A stretch of 64,000 nucleotides of DNA from Chamaecrista fasciculata (Eukaryota; Streptophyta; Magnoliopsida; Fabales; Fabaceae): NCBI GenBank assembly GCA_003254925.1, contig QANZ01033928.1:62001-126000 (forward strand). Reading direction: 5' to 3'. Of the stretch, positions 1 through 16,577 are shown one piece after another (position 1 is the first letter of the stretch; each line of letters opens with the position of its first letter). The notes under the pieces are model-generated. The model was not told where the DNA came from, searched no databases, and saw nothing but the letters and a program-made list of their open reading frames with translations. Position numbers and translations under genes: made by a program.

Positions 1-640
1 GTCAACAAATGGAATTAAATAGTACTTCGAATGTTGATATTGATGTTTTGATCAAACCCTTAGCCTTTTCAAATTATTATTCGACATCGTTTGTCGACGG
101 ACCTAATTGGACAGAGAACTCATCAAAAGTAAATCGTACTACTGTAGCTTCGATTTCGTTGCATTCAGACTTGAGAAGGATATGACCAACTTCATGAAAC
201 AAGCAGCTCACTTTTAAACTCAATTTCAAACCTAATTTAACCTCATTTGCTGACATTCTCAACTTGATAGAAAAAAATAATTATCAAAAGTAACTCATAA
301 CTCCAATTTTGTCACATTCAGACTTGTCAAAAGTAACTTATAACTCCAATTTTGTCACAAAATAGAACTATTAAAAAAACATTAAGTACTAAAAAAAATA
401 TTAGAAACCAAAACAAAATTTAAGATGAACATTAAGAACCAAAATGAGATTTTAATCAAATAATTTATTAATTTGCTTTAACTATCACATGAATTATTTT
501 GACAAAAAGTAAATCAAGTTTATAATAATAAACTTAATAAAATATATATTATATGATTTTATATTTAATAATTTATTATATTATTATAAGGATTTATAGA
601 GTTGAAGTTAATTGTGAATCATCACTCCTTTTCATTTTTT
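1..640. repeat. Intergenic, with a dispersed repeat fragment
   Basis: No gene is visible. Positions 100-360 resemble the interior of repeats at about 13570-13780 and 57020-57260: phrases about a base 'attcaaa..' then 'aactcataactccaattttgtcac' style text recur in diverged form, here including two near-identical 'gtaactyataactccaat' stretches about 50 bp apart. This looks like a decayed interior of a long-inverted-repeat DNA element, but I see no ends or target duplication. The rest is AT-rich. Confidence 0.35.
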
Positions 641-996
641 TATCTGTGTAATTTGTGAAAATTCTTTCCTTAGTTAGTTACGATTCCCTGACAATCCAAC
701 AGATGACCGTTACTATAGGTATGGTGCCAAATCAGAGGTGTTAATCGTTATAATGTTATTTGCTAATCTGTCATTTAAAGCCAATGCTAGTGTTAATTAC
801 ATCCCTGTCATCTCTTCCTCTCAAATCCAATCATAAAAGTTTCGAGCTGGCACAAAAGCAGATCTCTGACTGTGGGAAACTAAATTATGGAACTTACGAT
901 TTTTGCCCGTTCGGTACATTACACATTCTTATTCAAGACAATCAGGCCAAAAAAAAAAAAAACTCATTCAACAACAACATAAAGGGTTAAAAAAAT

Positions 997-1238
997 GCGA
1001 GTAAACTAATAATTTGATCATGAAAAATTATTGAGTTGACAACTTAATTCCTAAGAGATTAAGATTTACAATTTAGTCTCCAAAAGAACCAAATATACTC
1101 AGTAGTCCTGGAACAATCAAACAATATATAATAAGAATATCTTTTGATTTTTTAAGGACTAAATAGTATATTTTAATTTTTCAAAGATCAAGTTGTTAAC
1201 TTAATAATTTTTCAGGGACCAAATTATTAGTTTATTAG
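997..1238. mobile_element. Foldback MITE, present only in the ABP1-A duplicate
   Basis: Inverted ends read gtaaactaataatttg on the left and caaattattagtttatt on the right, with further inverted similarity inside (ttattgagttgacaactta against gttaacttaataatttt). The flanks taaaaaaat (988-996) and gaaaaaaat (1239-1247) look like a 9-bp target duplication with one mismatch. The paralogous position beside ABP1-B (about 5332-5344, gttaagaaaatac) has no element, so it serves as the empty site. A diverged relative lies at 54545-54826. The superfamily is inferred to be Mutator-like from the 9-bp duplication. Confidence 0.7.
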
Positions 1239-1278
1239 GAAAAAAATACTATCATTCAAGTAAAAAAGCAGGAAACAA

Positions 1279-3661
<2,383 letters not shown>

Positions 3662-3740
3662 CTTCCAAGTTCTAAGTTCTAACCAATTCTGCTGATTGGG
3701 TGAAATGTTCTATCAACCACATTTTTGAAGGCTAGGGCAT

Positions 3741-3770
3741 CACGTGACTTGCACGAGATCTTATTTCTCC
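3741..3770 (-). promoter_or_regulatory. Conserved G-box block upstream of ABP1-A
   Basis: A run beginning cacgtgacttgcacgagatc is shared with the matching position upstream of ABP1-B (8342-8371) while the surrounding sequence has diverged. It contains a perfect CACGTG, the core bound by plant bZIP and bHLH factors. It lies about 80 bp upstream of the ATG. Binding is inferred. Confidence 0.5.
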
Positions 3771-4371
3771 GATTACCAAAACTGGGTCGTGCGTCAACGT
3801 CGTTTACTTACTACTACCGTACTACGATTGTACGAGTGCTCAGAACCGCTTGATTGATTCCGTTCATTTGCCACGCGTTAAGTATTATTTTTGTATCTTT
3901 TAATTAAACTTATCTGAAAATTATAATTTAGCCTAAGTTATTAAAATTCAACCGGCTATTCAAATTTCACATGTGATAATCATAAATAGTCATCATAACA
4001 TAAAAGTAGTCAAATAAACACAATAAAAAAATAAATCAACAAAATAAACTATAATTAGGCAAAAAAAAACAAAATAAACTACAATCAAGTCAAACAATAA
4101 AAAGAAAATAAACCATCAATAAAACATATGAAGGAAATAAACATTCACCCTATCAACCATTATTCACGTTTTGGAACAAAGACCACAAAGCAAACAGAGC
4201 AGCGGAAGACAGAACTTCTTGTTTATTTATATCTTGTTTTCTTCATCAATATTTCTTTTTACATTGTTTAAATTTGTTCATCAATATTCAATTCTCCTTC
4301 TTTCATGTTCAGATCTGGTTGTTCAAATTTTTTGTTTAAAAAAAAAACTCTGAATTGGTTATGCTCCAAAC

Positions 4372-4841
4372 TAGGGGTGTCAAAACGGGCTAGCCCGCCC
4401 AGGATCGCGATGGGCCCGCCTAAAAACGGGCTTTGCACACGCTGCCCGCGGACCGCCCGTCAAAGTCCGCGGGCTTTTTTTTTTGTTCATAGGCTTTTTT
4501 TTTTTTCTGAAACTGTATTTTTTTTAGGCTAAAACTATTTTTTTTTTCCAATAGGCCAAAAAAATTATTGGGCCAAATATGTATTTTTTTTTTGACAAAA
4601 CTGTTTTTTTTTTACTATCTAGTGCATATTTTTTTTTTATTCATAGGCCCATTTTTTTTGTTAAAAAACACAAGTCCGTTTAGGCCTGCGGGTAGCCCGC
4701 CCCGTACCCGTTTAGCCCGTGGGCTAAATGGGCCAGCCCATTTAAGCCCGCATTTAAACAAGCTTATATTTTGTAGCCCAAGACTGCCCATTTAGCGGGC
4801 CGGGCCGGGCCCGCGAGCTTGAGCCCATTTTGACATCCCTA
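4372..4841. mobile_element. hAT-like MITE with 8-bp target duplication
   Basis: Ends are taggggtgtcaaaa and ttttgacatcccta (inverted, one mismatch), flanked on both sides by the exact 8-bp duplication ctccaaac (4364-4371 and 4842-4849), the hallmark of hAT insertion. The subterminal parts are GC-rich (agcccgc, gggcccg repeats) around a poly-T-rich core. Non-autonomous; it encodes no transposase. It sits between the two ABP1 duplication units. Confidence 0.9.
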
Positions 4842-5373
4842 CTCCAAACCGACCAGTTCACATCGATTTTCCAATTTCTCGATTTTTGAGAGTTTCAGCG
4901 TTTCTTAGCCGGTTCTTGAGCCAGATTGGACTGGCCCAGGCACCGATTTGCAGTTGAACTAGCCGGTCCGGTCCGATTTTAATATCATTGATTTAGCCTT
5001 TTTTAATACTTATTTTTTAGGAATGCAAATTATTTAATTCATAAAATGATGTTTATAAAAATTAAATAATTGTTGTTTATATAAAAATTAAACACTATAT
5101 ATGTCTAATTACATCTGTCATACGTACGTGTCATCTTCTCTTCGACTCAAATCCAATGATAAAAATTTTGAGATGGCACAAAAGCAGATCTCTGATATAT
5201 AGTCCGGAAACTAAATTATGATACAAGTCTAAACTCACGTTTTTTGCCCGTTCAGTACATTTAAAACTTATCCAACAACAAATCAACAATATACAGAGAA
5301 AAACTCATCCTAAACTCGGTTTCTCTTAAGTGTTAAGAAAATACTATCTACAGGGTAAAAAAGCAGGAAACAA

Positions 5374-8283
<2,910 letters not shown>

Positions 8284-8341
8284 CTTCTAACAAATTCTGC
8301 TTACTGTGTTAGCAACCACCCTTTTGAAGGTGAGAGAGCGC

Positions 8342-8371
8342 CACGTGACTTGCACGAGATCTTATTTATCA
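8342..8371 (-). promoter_or_regulatory. Conserved G-box block upstream of ABP1-B
   Basis: Same block as at 3741-3770: CACGTG followed by acttgcacgagatcttattt. It lies about 60 bp upstream of the ATG. Its retention in both copies, against poorer similarity on either side, suggests constraint. Confidence 0.5.
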
Positions 8372-8460
8372 GTGCGACGTCGTTTACTGATACAACTGTC
8401 AACTGCGCATAACGGGCTGATTGAATTGACTATTCAATTCCTACGCGATAAATATTGTTG

Positions 8461-9467
8461 GCCCAAACCTAAATATTTATTCTATTCGGTTATGAAGATG
8501 GGCTAATAAAAATACATTCAAGACTCCAATTATGGAAAAGGATTACAATAAATTCCCATAATTGAAGATAAATAATGGAGTAATGCTCAACTCTTTTTGT
8601 TTTTTTTTTGGCAGAAAATATTTTTGATTTTTTAAACTTGACAAAAAATTCTCCAGAGCTTTTAACATTAAGACCTTTAAATTTTTTAAAAAAATGAAGA
8701 TATTTAAAAGTCATAAGTAAGCGAAGTTAAAAGTTTAAAAGATTGTCTTTCAAATTTTAAAACTCAAAAATTTTAAGTGAGTACAATTAAAAACTCAAGT
8801 GGTCTATCGGTCAAAATTTAAAACTTAAAGATATACTCTCCCTTAACTTAAAACTTAAAACTCAAGTTTTAACTTTTTTTTTTTCAAATAAGAAGTTTAG
8901 CTCATGAAAGTGGAGTGTGGAGAGTGAAACAAAAGATATGAATAGAAGAAAATTTTTCAACACCTAATGTACAAATTTTCCATGTGACACAGTCACACAG
9001 CTTCTTGACATCTCGAAACCACTCAAATTAGAGATAAAGGCGAAATATTTCCAAAATAAATTAATAATGAACTAGTATATATTTTGTTACTGAACTAATG
9101 GTCTCTTTAGTTTCCTTGTCTTTGTAAAATTGTCCAACAAAAAAGGAATAAATAAATTACTTCTTTCTTTTTCTAGCCATTTCGTTTCCTGTCTCCGTGG
9201 ACACAAAACCTGTCAAGGCAACAAATATTGAGACTCCGAAAGAACGAACTGCAAAATTTCAAAACAACCTATATCTGTTTTCCTCATCATAAACTATATG
9301 GGATTATGTATGCGATGTTGCTCCCCTAGGAAATGCAAAGGCTGCTGTAATGTTAACATACATCTCATTCATCCGGGTAATGCGAAATTGGATTGCTGCA
9401 AGAAAATTCACATCTTATTTGCTGTGTGTAATATACAATTGAGTAACCCCCATCTTAGCTTCCCTAG
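8461..9467. other. Intergenic between ABP1-B promoter and RPH1
   Basis: No gene is seen. 8590-8890 is AT-rich with several imperfect restatements of aaaacttaaaa / ttaaaagttt text, probably simple-sequence drift or an old MITE core. The last 100-200 bp before 9468 should include the RPH1 3' untranslated region. Confidence 0.5.
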
Positions 9468-10893
9468 CTAGTCCTTTTTCTGTAGCCATCCAAACTGTGC
9501 ATAAAGAGATCATATTCACAAAATAAGTCACGGGGAAACGAAGCTAATAAAGAAGTTAAGGCTCGCAAAAACTAGACATATATACCTTCCATGCATACAT
9601 TGCAAAAAAAGCTAATGTGTCTGCAGACCAAACAACAGCAAATGACTTCCAGAAGAATGGTATTAAAACATTTAGCAGTGGGATGAGAAGAAACAGATAG
9701 TTGAGCGCCTCTTTCTCATTCTTCGAGCAGTCTCGTGCTCGTAGAGAAGGAATAGCTGCAAGTCCAAGGAATTATAATCATCATATACTTTTTTCACAAA
9801 CTAAAGATTCAAAGAACATGAACTGATAGTCATAATAACAAGTAGTATCAGTCATCAGATACTACATGAAATGCAAGGTATTTAAACTTGATGCTTGGAC
9901 AAATCGATGTTTCTCAGAAATATGTTATCAATGGAAGGTTCCCAATTTTGCTTCTGATGAAATAAAAGCTCTATAAAGTTGAACAAAATAGTGGGAGAAA
10001 ACTTACTGAACATCCAGATGGACCACATTCCCATTAATCTCCAGATGTCTGGTTCATTTGATGGGAATATAAGATTAAAAGACAAAGCTCCACCTAACAA
10101 CATTGAGATATATCCTTGAACCTCAAAAACAGTGTACAGGGCACTTCCAGGTACTGCAGGATTTTTTGAGGCCGTGGAAGCCCTTGGTGCAAAAGTCGCG
10201 GCAGTTTTTTGAACAGCCTGTTAAGCAAATTTATAAATAAAAATCAGCATATTACACTCTATCTAAGCCTTTTTCTCAGCCACATGCAACAGTAAAAAGT
10301 GAAAAATGTTGAACGCCATTGTTTCGACTACCCAGAACTCACAAAAATACCTAGCGATTTTCACAATCCTTCTGAGGTCAGTATGTGTATGATGTAAAAT
10401 CAGAAACGGATTCCACTAGAACTGGTAAATTTCCCACAAGTGACTAGCAAGTACCCCCAATCTAACAAGCTCACACTACAGCAACAAACACTTGCATGCC
10501 TGACTCGCGAAATTTGAAGGAAACCAAGTACTGATTCAAAGCGAGTAAACTCAAAATGGAATTAAATTGCAGTTCAATGATAATCGAGGGAGAGAAACTG
10601 GCCTTTTTAAGCTCCTTGTCGATCGGAGCATTAGAAGTGGGTCTTTCTTCAATGGATTCCGCATTTAGCTCCTCTGGTAGATGCTCGTCAACAGTTTGTG
10701 TATTGGGTTCATCGGAAGTGGCACGAAGAGAGAGAGAATTGCGAAATAGAGAATGCGATAAGTTGGTTGTAACTGTAACGATTGAGGAAGATGATTGGAA
10801 GCGTAAAAGCTTGCTATTTGTGAGGACTGGAGAGACAAAATGGAGGCCCGAGAGATGAGAGTTGGTAGGAGCCGTTGAGATGAACGTGTTCAT
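9468..10893 (-). CDS. RPH1: RESISTANCE TO PHYTOPHTHORA 1-like chloroplast membrane protein
   Basis: Four coding exons: 10893-10603, 10217-10007, 9755-9586, 9494-9468, giving 232 residues. The first about 60 residues are rich in Ser, Thr, Leu and Arg and nearly lack acid residues, as in a chloroplast transit peptide; an acidic linker follows. The conserved core starts at QKTAATFAPRAS, then LYTVFEVQGY, FNLIFPSNEPDIWRLMGMWS, IPSLRARDC and the final hydrophobic pair ending FFAMYAWKFGWL. I read about four membrane segments. The family is known as a chloroplast-envelope protein required for immunity to Phytophthora in Arabidopsis and potato. Start: the ATG at 10893, since the in-frame codon further upstream is not ATG. 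Odd: intron 1 can only be spliced in frame as GC-AG (AAG|gccagt). It is divergent from PIEZO, about 5.9 kb away. Confidence 0.88.
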
Positions 10894-11118
10894 TTTGCCT
10901 GAAATCACTTATTGTTTTGGGCTGTCATCAGAAATCCCGAAGCCAACAGGAGACGGATAAGGAATATGAGGCAGAGCGCTCAACTTCACGTCTCACGAGG
11001 ATCCGCGACGCAGCAAGATGGCGTAAACGACGACAACCTCATTTCTAGTTCAGCCTTAAACGGCAAATGCCTTGGTCCCTAAATTAGTCCCAAATTGTCT
11101 GATTCATTGTAAATAGAT

Positions 11119-11639
11119 GAGAAAACCTATTTTTTGGTCCTCAATTGTTACTTAGTCAATGATTTAGTCCCTGAATTGTAGGAAACTACAACTCAGTCCC
11201 TCAATTTTACACCTCTGTCTACATTTTGGTCCCTGAGCTGTTAACTATCCGTTAAGGTGACGATTGCGTCGATGGTGCCGCCAATCGTGCTGGAAACTTG
11301 AAGATGGGGATATGGGGATATTGGGGATGCGAAGAAGAAGAACTAGAAGAAGAACAAGATGAAGATTTGATTGCAAGAATGAATGGGTGGAAACTTGAAG
11401 GATCAATATGAATTTTTGAGCAAATTTACTAGGATAGATAATTTGGAAGCCACGTCATCATTTAACAGTGACACATCATCATTTAACGGCCACATCATCA
11501 GACTAACGGATAGTTAACAGCTCAGGGACCAAAACGTAGACGAAAGTGTAAAATTGAGGGACTGAGTTGTAGTTTCCTACAATTCAGGGACTAAATCGTT
11601 GACTCAGTAACAATTGAGGGACAAAAAGTAGGTTTTCTT
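11119..11639. mobile_element. Mutator-like foldback element, exact 9-bp target duplication
   Basis: Ends gagaaaacct / aggttttctt, with inverted arms of about 140 bp, each restating 'tcagggacc.. / ggtccctga' phrases. Both flanks carry the exact 9-bp sequence taaatagat (11110-11118, 11640-11648), typical of Mutator-like insertion. The roughly 200-bp centre is less AT-rich (gaagaagaagaactagaag). No transposase. It lies in the RPH1-PIEZO spacer, about 230 bp upstream of the RPH1 ATG, so it may influence that promoter. Confidence 0.9.
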
Positions 11640-11648
11640 TAAATAGAT

Positions 11649-12231
11649 CCTTCTATCAACGAGTTGTGTTTAGGGATGATTGATCTGACCATATTTCATC
11701 ATATATTTTACTGACATTTTAGGGCATTTTATATTCATTTGGGATTCAATTTCATGCCTTTATGTCCTTTTATGATAAAATATGATGCCTTGAGGTTTGA
11801 CATTATTTGGACTATTTTGTGAGTAATTGTGTGGTTTTCTCGGGTTTAATCTTTATTATTTGATTGATCCTCTTTATCCTGAGAATTCACTTAGTTTCTC
11901 CATTTATCTTTAGTAGTGATGATTGCTTAATCCAATTGCTATGTCGGGTACTCTCTCAACTCGGTTAATCATTAATTTATTATTGTTGCCTTTCAATTTA
12001 GTCTTTTAATCAAAAACCCAAAAATATTATTGCTTAATTTAATTATTGTTTTAGGTCATAGATAATCACTCAAAGAACAAATTTCTGTTGCTTTCACTCG
12101 ATTAGTGATAATTTGGTATCGTTACTCTTAAACTTTGCACAAAAGTTCCTCGAAAGATCGACTCGGATTGCACCACTATAGTACATTATTTCTGGTATTT
12201 TTTACCACCTAACGACGAGTGCGATCAATGA
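11649..12231. other. Intergenic, no gene seen
   Basis: The text 'gcatttt atattcatttgggattcaatttc' to 'gactcggattgcaccactatagtac' reads like the tail of a plant retroelement or old intergenic repeat (the ccgaaagatcgactcggattg region is reminiscent of polymerase-poor spacer in dispersed repeats), but I cannot name a family. No open frame of note. Confidence 0.25.
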
Positions 12232-12597
12232 TCATGGGTAGGGTACTAACCCGTACCCATACCCATATGTGAGCGGGTATCAAAATCAATCTTCATACCC
12301 ATACCCCGCTGGGTAATCTAATCCCCGAACCCGAACCCGTACAAATTTTAAAATAAATTATTTTTAGTTAATATAAAATTTATATTCATCTAACTTTTTA
12401 CATCTATAACTACTAAGAATTAAAAAAATAAATCATAAATATGAATGCATTAATAAAATATTTTAATATTTATAAAAACTTTAATATTTTTTCAATAAAA
12501 AGTGTTAAAATATTATAATTTTTATATATAAAAATATATTTATTATTACTAATGGATATATGGGTAAGGTACGGGTAGGGTACCACCATACCCGGAC
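12232..12597. mobile_element. Terminal-repeat MITE of the GGGTA type, cut at an assembly N
   Basis: Left end carries atgggtagggtactaacccgtaccc and more ccatacc/gggtat text; right end carries inverted ggtaaggtacgggtagggtacc, just before a single N at 12598. The centre is AT-rich. This pattern of GC-rich inverted ends around an AT core is common for hAT-type MITEs in dicots. The N replaces the right boundary, so no target duplication can be read. Confidence 0.55.
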
Positions 12598-12598
12598 N

Positions 12599-13445
12599 AA
12601 TAATATAATAAAATATAAATAAAAATATAATGAATTTTATAAATTATTGAAAATGTTTTTTATCTATATATTAATTGTAATTATATAATCGATACTTGGT
12701 TCTAAAAATAAAATAAAATAAAATTTCGAATAAAAAAACAGAAAGTTAAAGTATCGATTAGATGGTTCTAAAAATAAAAGAAAATGAGAAAATATTAACA
12801 CGGAGCAAAGAATATAAACGAATGCATAAACTATAATACTCATGGAATCCACTGGATCCTCCGTTAATAAGGGTGACACATGAGGAAGAGGAACCCTCAT
12901 ATAAAAGGATTGATCCACATGCCTATTTCAATACAGTGATCATATGCTTATAGCATGTGGGGATTCCTCTTCGAACACTCTTTAATTTAACATTTTTTAA
13001 TAAGTCAACTTATAATGCGTGAGAACTTAACTTTATTTATTATATATACAAACATTTTTTTTAATAAGCTAACATTTGACGTTTATTGCAGTGCATATCA
13101 TTTTATTAAATATAGAGCTATTATTATAACATTTTTTTTATTTTACTTGAACTCAATAATTTGAGAAAAACGTAGTTTTACCCTTTTTGTACTCTGATCA
13201 GCTGTACTTAAATTAAAAGACGAGCATTCGGGTAAATTATAATAATTTGAATAAGCTGGACATTGATATTTTGTGATATCAGTTGGTTAGCATATTCTTT
13301 CTAAAATTTGTATTAAAAAAAAGCATATTCTAAAATGTTTTAATAATACAAATTAATTTTATTACCTACTAAAATTTAAGCCTAAAGACAAAAAATAATT
13401 ATACTATCTTATCTTATAATTAGTTAATTACACAAAATGCAATTC
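12599..13445. other. Intergenic, AT-rich, no gene seen
   Basis: Sequence after the N at 12598 is AT-rich with no long open frame of recognisable coding character. Confidence 0.4.
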
Positions 13446-13930
13446 TTAAAGGGTCATTTTGGTTAAATGTATGTCTTAATGTTCATTTTGATCAACTATG
13501 TTTTAAAATATTCAAATTGGTCTTATATGTTGGCAAAATATTTCATTTTGGTCCAAAACTATTGAATATGATTTGTTTTAAGTTCAAACATAACGAGTTT
13601 AAAGTTCCGTATTGTTCTCAAAGAGTATTTTATCTATTCATTTTAAATTAATTCTAAAAGTAGATAGCTCGTTTCAAGGTCAAACAAACAAAGTTGATTA
13701 TATCTTTTTCGTTTCAAATTCAAATACGACAAATTTAGAGCTAAGAGTTCTTTTTAACAAGTTTTTTGAACTTGAAGTGAGAAATGAGAGAAATGACCAA
13801 ATTCAATAGTTTGAGACCAAAATAAAATATTTTACCAATATTTAGAATCATTTTGAACATTTTGAAACATAATGGACCAAAATGAATATTAGAACATACA
13901 TTTAGAACCAAAATGATCATTTGACCTTAA
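13446..13930. mobile_element. Foldback element with about 125-bp inverted arms
   Basis: Left arm about 13446-13570 and right arm about 13802-13930 are inverted copies (aagggtcattttggtt against ccaaaatgatcatttgacctt; tttcattttggtcc against gagaccaaaataaaat). The centre (13570-13800) belongs to a dispersed family also seen near 57020-57260. I could not read a clear target duplication. Mutator-like by architecture only. Confidence 0.6.
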
Positions 13931-14158
13931 AATAATTGTATAATATCAGCCGTTTATTACGGTGGTGTTTTTCTTATCAGATGTTTGCTTTTGGGGTGTT
14001 CTTTTCTCAATTGTACGCAACCAAGTGGACAAAATTACAAGTCACGGCACAAACTGTAGCTCTGCTCATGGATTCATGAATGAATTCATGAATGAAATAT
14101 TAATTCTAATTTCATTAATATTTATTTATTAAAAAATATATACGTGACATGTTTTTTT

Positions 14159-14274
14159 TAGGGTAAATTACACTTTGGTACCCTGTGGTTTGAAACTTGA
14201 CACTTTGGTACCCTGTAGTATTCTCCATTAACACTTTGGTACCCTTTGGAGCTATTTTGTAATTTTAACCATAA
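14159..14274. mobile_element. Left part of a GGTACC-repeat DNA element, cut by a gap
   Basis: Starts gggtaaattacactttgg and repeats the phrase actttggtaccctg three times. The same sequence in inverted form lies at about 35687-35807, so this is a real repeat family. The rest is lost in the gap that follows. Confidence 0.65.
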
Positions 14275-14618
14275 NNNNNNNNNNNNNNNNNNNNNNNNNN
14301 NNNNNNNNNNNNNNNNNNNNNNNNNNNNNNNNNNNNNNNNNNNNNNNNNNNNNNNNNNNNNNNNNNNNNNNNNNNNNNNNNNNNNNNNNNNNNNNNNNNN
14401 NNNNNNNNNNNNNNNNNNNNNNNNNNNNNNNNNNNNNNNNNNNNNNNNNNNNNNNNNNNNNNNNNNNNNNNNNNNNNNNNNNNNNNNNNNNNNNNNNNNN
14501 NNNNNNNNNNNNNNNNNNNNNNNNNNNNNNNNNNNNNNNNNNNNNNNNNNNNNNNNNNNNNNNNNNNNNNNNNNNNNNNNNNNNNNNNNNNNNNNNNNNN
14601 NNNNNNNNNNNNNNNNNN
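14275..14618. other. Assembly gap (344 N)
   Basis: Run of N that interrupts a repeat. Translated frames crossing it are meaningless. Confidence 0.99.
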
Positions 14619-14649
14619 ATCTTAAAAATTTTATAATTAACAGTAAATA

Positions 14650-15280
14650 ATAGGGGTGTTCATTTTTTTCATCCGAACCGAACGGATTGGATGACAACTA
14701 AAGTCATCAAATCAATTCAATCATTTTAGACCAACCGAACCAATCCAAACATATTGAAATCGGTTTGGATTTGTTTGGTTAATCGATTTTCTTTGTTAAT
14801 TATTAAGATAGTTTTTTTTTTAAAAATAATCATACAAATTCAGAAAAATTTAAACAAATCAAAAATAAATATCTTTTAATAACCAACATAATAAACAAAA
14901 TAATACAATCCAGTAAAGGATGAAGATGTGATGAAAGAAAAATGGAGTGAGTGATGACTTGGGTTTAGGAAGAATGGAGAGTGAGTGACGGCTACAAGGG
15001 GAAGGAAATAAATGAGAGAATTAGGTCGAGGTGTTTAGAAGTAGAGAAATATATATTTTATTTAATATATATATATATATATAATATTTTATTAAATAAT
15101 AATATGGTTGAGTTTGGTTCGGTCGGTTTTTAATTTTCAATTCCATTCGAATCGAACTAATCGGTTTTCATCATATTGCATTCAATTCAACCGATTATGT
15201 AGTCGGTTTTGATCGATTTTGGTCGATTTAGATTAGATTGGTTCGGTTGAATTTGGATTGGATTGCATCTGAACAACCAT
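14650..15280. mobile_element. hAT-like MITE with exact 8-bp target duplication
   Basis: Ends ataggggtgttca and tgaacaaccat (inverted, imperfect); both flanks carry agtaaata (14642-14649, 15281-15288). The subterminal regions are rich in inverted 'aaccgaac' / 'gttcggtt' phrases, giving extensive foldback. The core includes a short TA microsatellite near 15066-15085. Non-autonomous. Confidence 0.88.
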
Positions 15281-15464
15281 AGTAAATAAACTGTTTATTC
15301 TATTATTAAAAGATTAAATATGAATTTATAGACTAAAAATTTTTTTTTTTTGAACTATTAAAAAGCTAAGCACTCTCCTCGCAACTCGCAACCGTATTTA
15401 CCGAGGGTATCAAGACAAAGACAAAGTATAGTTTCAATGTTTATAACAAAATAAAAATGTGCCA

Positions 15465-15652
15465 ACAAAGGTTGATTCAGTTGGTAAGAAGTTAACTCAT
15501 AACTCACAAGGTCATGAGTTCGATTCTCACTCTCGATATGAGAATCTTGTTAGTAGGCGATCTATTAGCGCTCATAGAGCCTGGAGGCCTGCAGTGGCCT
15601 TAGTAGCCTCGGGGCCAACTCACCTAAATTTTTAACTTGAAAAAAAAATGTT
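15465..15652 (+). mobile_element. tRNA-derived SINE, copy 1
   Basis: The head reads aacaaaggttgattcagttgg (box A-like), followed by gagttcgattct (box B-like) about 50 bp on, the internal RNA polymerase III promoter of tRNA-type SINEs, and a tail ending in poly-A. A second copy with the same head lies at 57714-57909. Flanks share about 8 bp (aaaaatgt), a possible target duplication. Confidence 0.75.
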
Positions 15653-16440
15653 ACTACTTGTCTAGTCAATCATTAGTTTTACAAATCACGATACATTGTT
15701 TACTGAAGCAAACTGCTGTGCGGAATTTGATCTTTTATAGAATTAAAAAATAATGTGGTATATTAAAAATTTTCATGCCAGAATTATCTATTCAGTAAAT
15801 GCCACTTGATAATATTTTTTTGGCCAAAATCATTGGAGAATTACTATGATATTTGCAATATTTAAAATTGAGGTGAATTTAATATTTAACCTTGTGTCCC
15901 CATAACAATAAAAAATAAAACAGTGATGTATAATTTTCATGATAATACAGATCAAAGTTTAAGTAGCAATAATTTGTCTCAGGATTCTTAATTTGTTTAA
16001 TGATAATATTCTTGTATCGGTAAGCAGTGGCCATGGTTGAAAGTTAGAAGAAAACACTGTTTGTACCGATAAAAATAAATATATACACTTATAAATTATA
16101 ATTGATCTTTTCTCCCAGTAAAAATATTGATATGAGAAAATCCGCCTGCGCCAAAAAAAAAAAAATCGCCTGCTAGTATAATGGATGGGAATATTGGATT
16201 ATAGGAACTATTAATTATTAAATGCAGTAAATTTGCCGAAGATAAAAATGGAAACTATTTGTCGTCCAATAAGGCAATAACATTACTACATTGAAAAAAA
16301 AAAATGCACTTCACCGTCATGCTCGATGCCGAAGATTTGCCATTTGGTGCGAAAATAGGTTAAAAAAATAAAAAAGGATAGTTAGCACTTCAGTTTAATT
16401 CCTTTGGTAGAACACTCTCAGTCGTTATATATGCGCTTAA
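15653..16440. other. Spacer upstream of PIEZO, nothing recognised
   Basis: AT-rich, no gene. The stretch from about 16440 onward turns less AT-rich and is likely the PIEZO 5' untranslated leader. Confidence 0.4.
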
Positions 16441-16577
16441 GGTGCCTTCAGCATTCAATATTGTGGTGGTAAAATTTTGTTTTTTCTTTTAAATATTGTT
16501 TTCCTGAGGTGTGACTTGCAGTTGCAGTTTGTGCTGGTTGGTTAAACATCAAAATTCGAGACTGATTTAGAGTTGAT

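Noticed and set aside
4305-4795. Phe- and Pro-rich frames around 4.3-4.8 kb
   Set aside because: They lie across the hAT MITE, whose ends and target duplication explain the sequence.
14158-14697. Open frames of 134 and 179 codons
   Set aside because: Most of their length is the N gap; ends lie in transposon sequence.
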